From an uncultured Prevotella sp. (lineage in GTDB: Bacteria > Bacteroidota > Bacteroidia > Bacteroidales > Bacteroidaceae), in the NCBI GenBank assembly GCA_945614335.1, contig CALZAP010000047.1, positions 1 through 8,045 of the forward strand: a stretch of 8,045 bases of DNA. The letters run 5' to 3'. Numbering within the stretch: position 1 is the stretch's first letter; every line of letters starts with the position of its first letter. The notes below the pieces were generated by a model, which was not told the origin of the DNA, searched no databases, and saw nothing but the letters and a program-made list of their open reading frames with translations. A program made the translations under genes and the position numbers. This document shows, piece by piece, positions 6,773-8,045 of this stretch.

Positions 6773-7720
6773 ATGGAAAAACATAATTTTGTGACCATAG
6801 CCGACCTCACTCGTGAGAAGATTTTATACATGATTGAGATGGCACAGGAATTTGAGCGGCATCCTAACAGGGAGCTGCTGAAAGGAAAGGTCGTGGCAAC
6901 GCTCTTCTTTGAGCCTTCTACAAGAACCCGACTGAGTTTTGAAACCGCAGCCAACCGCCTTGGCGCACGTGTCATAGGTTTTGCCGACCCCAAGATAACA
7001 AGTGGCACCAAGGGTGAGACTCTTAAGGATACTATACTCATGGTGTCCAACTATGCCGACGTGATAGTCATGAGGCATTATATCGAAGGGGCGGCGCAGT
7101 ATGCCAGCGAGGTGGCCCCGGTGCCTATCGTCAATGCCGGCGACGGTGCCCACCAGCATCCCTCACAGTGCATGCTCGACCTCTATTCCATCTACAAGAC
7201 GCAGGGCACTTTAGACAACCTGAACATCTACCTCGTGGGCGACCTGAAATACGGCAGAACCGTTCATTCGCTGATTATGGCGATGAGACATTTTAATCCT
7301 ACCTTCCATTTCGTGGCGCCCAAAGAACTGTCCATGCCCAACGAATACAAACTCTATTGCAAGGAGTATGGCATCAAGTTCCAGGAGCATACTGCCTTCA
7401 ACGAAAAACTGATTGCCGATGCCGATATTCTGTATATGACCCGCGTGCAGAAGGAGCGGTTCTCTGACCTGATGGAGTACGAACGGGTGAAAAACATATA
7501 CATATTGAAGAATGACATGCTGGGCAGCGCCAAACCCAACATGAGGATTCTGCACCCCCTGCCCCGTGTCAACGAGATCAACTACGATGTGGACGACAAT
7601 CCCCATGCCTACTATATCCAGCAGGCACGCAACGGACTGTTTGCCCGTCAGGCCATTTTCTGCGATGTGCTTGGCATATCTTTGGAGGAAATCAAGAACG
7701 ATTCAACCATTATTGAATGA
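6773..7720 (+). CDS. pyrB: Aspartate transcarbamoylase catalytic subunit
   Basis: Encodes 315 residues ending at TGA 7718-7720. It joins carbamoyl phosphate and L-aspartate to give N-carbamoyl-L-aspartate in de novo pyrimidine synthesis, in the cytoplasm. The carbamoyl-phosphate loop S-T-R-T-R is at 49-53. K80 in T-K-G-E-T-L, R101 in M-R-H, H129 and Q132 in H-P-S-Q, R162 in K-Y-G-R-T, R224 and Q226 in T-R-V-Q, and H-P-L-P-R at 261-265 match active-site positions known from E. coli PyrB. The length is close to the enteric enzyme. I chose the ATG at 6773 because the product then begins with the expected short lead (M-E-K-H-N-F, before the A-D-L-T helix) and because a promoter-like site overlaps the 15 extra codons from the in-frame ATG at 6728. 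pyrI follows directly, so the enzyme is probably the allosteric PyrB6-PyrI6 form. The gene appears complete and normal. Confidence 0.97.
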   Translation: MEKHNFVTIADLTREKILYMIEMAQEFERHPNRELLKGKVVATLFFEPSTRTRLSFETAANRLGARVIGFADPKITSGTKGETLKDTILMVSNYADVIVMRHYIEGAAQYASEVAPVPIVNAGDGAHQHPSQCMLDLYSIYKTQGTLDNLNIYLVGDLKYGRTVHSLIMAMRHFNPTFHFVAPKELSMPNEYKLYCKEYGIKFQEHTAFNEKLIADADILYMTRVQKERFSDLMEYERVKNIYILKNDMLGSAKPNMRILHPLPRVNEINYDVDDNPHAYYIQQARNGLFARQAIFCDVLGISLEEIKNDSTIIE

Positions 7721-7728
7721 ACAAGATT

Positions 7729-8045
7729 ATGAACAACAAGAAAGAAATGCTGGTTGCCGCCATCAAAAACGGCACGGTGATTGACCATATCCCTACTGAA
7801 AAGACCTATCAGGTGGTCACTCTGCTGGGCTTGGAACAGTTGTCCACCCCTGTCACCATCGGATACAATTACCATTCCAAGAAACTCACACGCAAGGGTA
7901 TCATCAAGGTAGAAGACAAGTTTTTCTCTGACGAGGAGATTTCGCGTCTCTCGGTGGTTGCCCCCAATATCGTGCTGAACATCATCCGGGATTATGAGGT
8001 GGTGGACAACTCGATAGACGAGGCGCTGGCGGGCTTCTGCAACCA
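7729..8045 (+). CDS. pyrI: Aspartate transcarbamoylase regulatory subunit (3' end outside window)
   Basis: 105 full codons are visible; the frame is open at the window edge. The product binds CTP/ATP and tunes PyrB by feedback. The N-terminal nucleotide-binding domain is clear: [13 protein letters not shown] near residues 10-22, T-I-G-Y-N near 44-48, K-G-I-I-K-V near 58-63, and [15 protein letters not shown] near 78-92. The TGC at 8038-8040 (Cys104) falls where the first of the four zinc-ligand Cys is expected; the other three lie beyond the window. The ATG at 7729 gives an N-terminus of the same length as E. coli PyrI and lies 8 bases after pyrB. An in-frame ATG at 7717 overlaps the pyrB stop (ATGA), would add four residues and would allow translational coupling; it cannot be excluded. 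Confidence 0.95.
   Translation, partial: MNNKKEMLVAAIKNGTVIDHIPTEKTYQVVTLLGLEQLSTPVTIGYNYHSKKLTRKGIIKVEDKFFSDEEISRLSVVAPNIVLNIIRDYEVVDNSIDEALAGFCN

Overview
The window looks like a piece of a Bacteroidales chromosome, most likely Prevotella or a close relative. The pointers are large GLUG-repeat surface proteins, starts without a clear Shine-Dalgarno sequence, promoter-like sites of the Bacteroidetes form TAnnTTTG, and a pyrB gene followed directly by pyrI. The genus is an inference from style; no marker gene in the window fixes it.

Left third (1-3262, + strand): the 3' end of one exported GLUG-type protein, then 25 bases further on a complete 1000-residue GLUG-repeat protein. They appear to be a tandem paralogous pair of cell-surface, probably beta-helical, proteins of unknown ligand. 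The complete one has a Gly where a lipobox Cys would be expected.

Middle (3263-6609, - strand): a Wza-like polysaccharide export lipoprotein lies downstream of a class A penicillin-binding protein (PBP1A type) in the same direction, so the two may share a transcript. Both act in the cell envelope. The export gene is bracketed by two purine/pyrimidine-asymmetric repeat tracts built on 7/14-base periods: an inverted set between the convergent genes (3269-3402) and a four-copy tandem set just after the PBP stop codon (4231-4286).

Right (6610-8045): a 163-base divergent intergenic region carries candidate promoters for the PBP gene (leftward) and for pyrB (rightward). pyrB and pyrI encode the catalytic and regulatory chains of aspartate transcarbamoylase, the committed step of pyrimidine synthesis; pyrI runs off the window end.

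No tRNA, rRNA, CRISPR array, transposase or attachment site was seen. No new enzymatic or defence system is evident. The parts most worth a second look are the repeat tracts, the GLUG pair and the altered lipobox. All non-coding gaps are under 170 bases and are described below.
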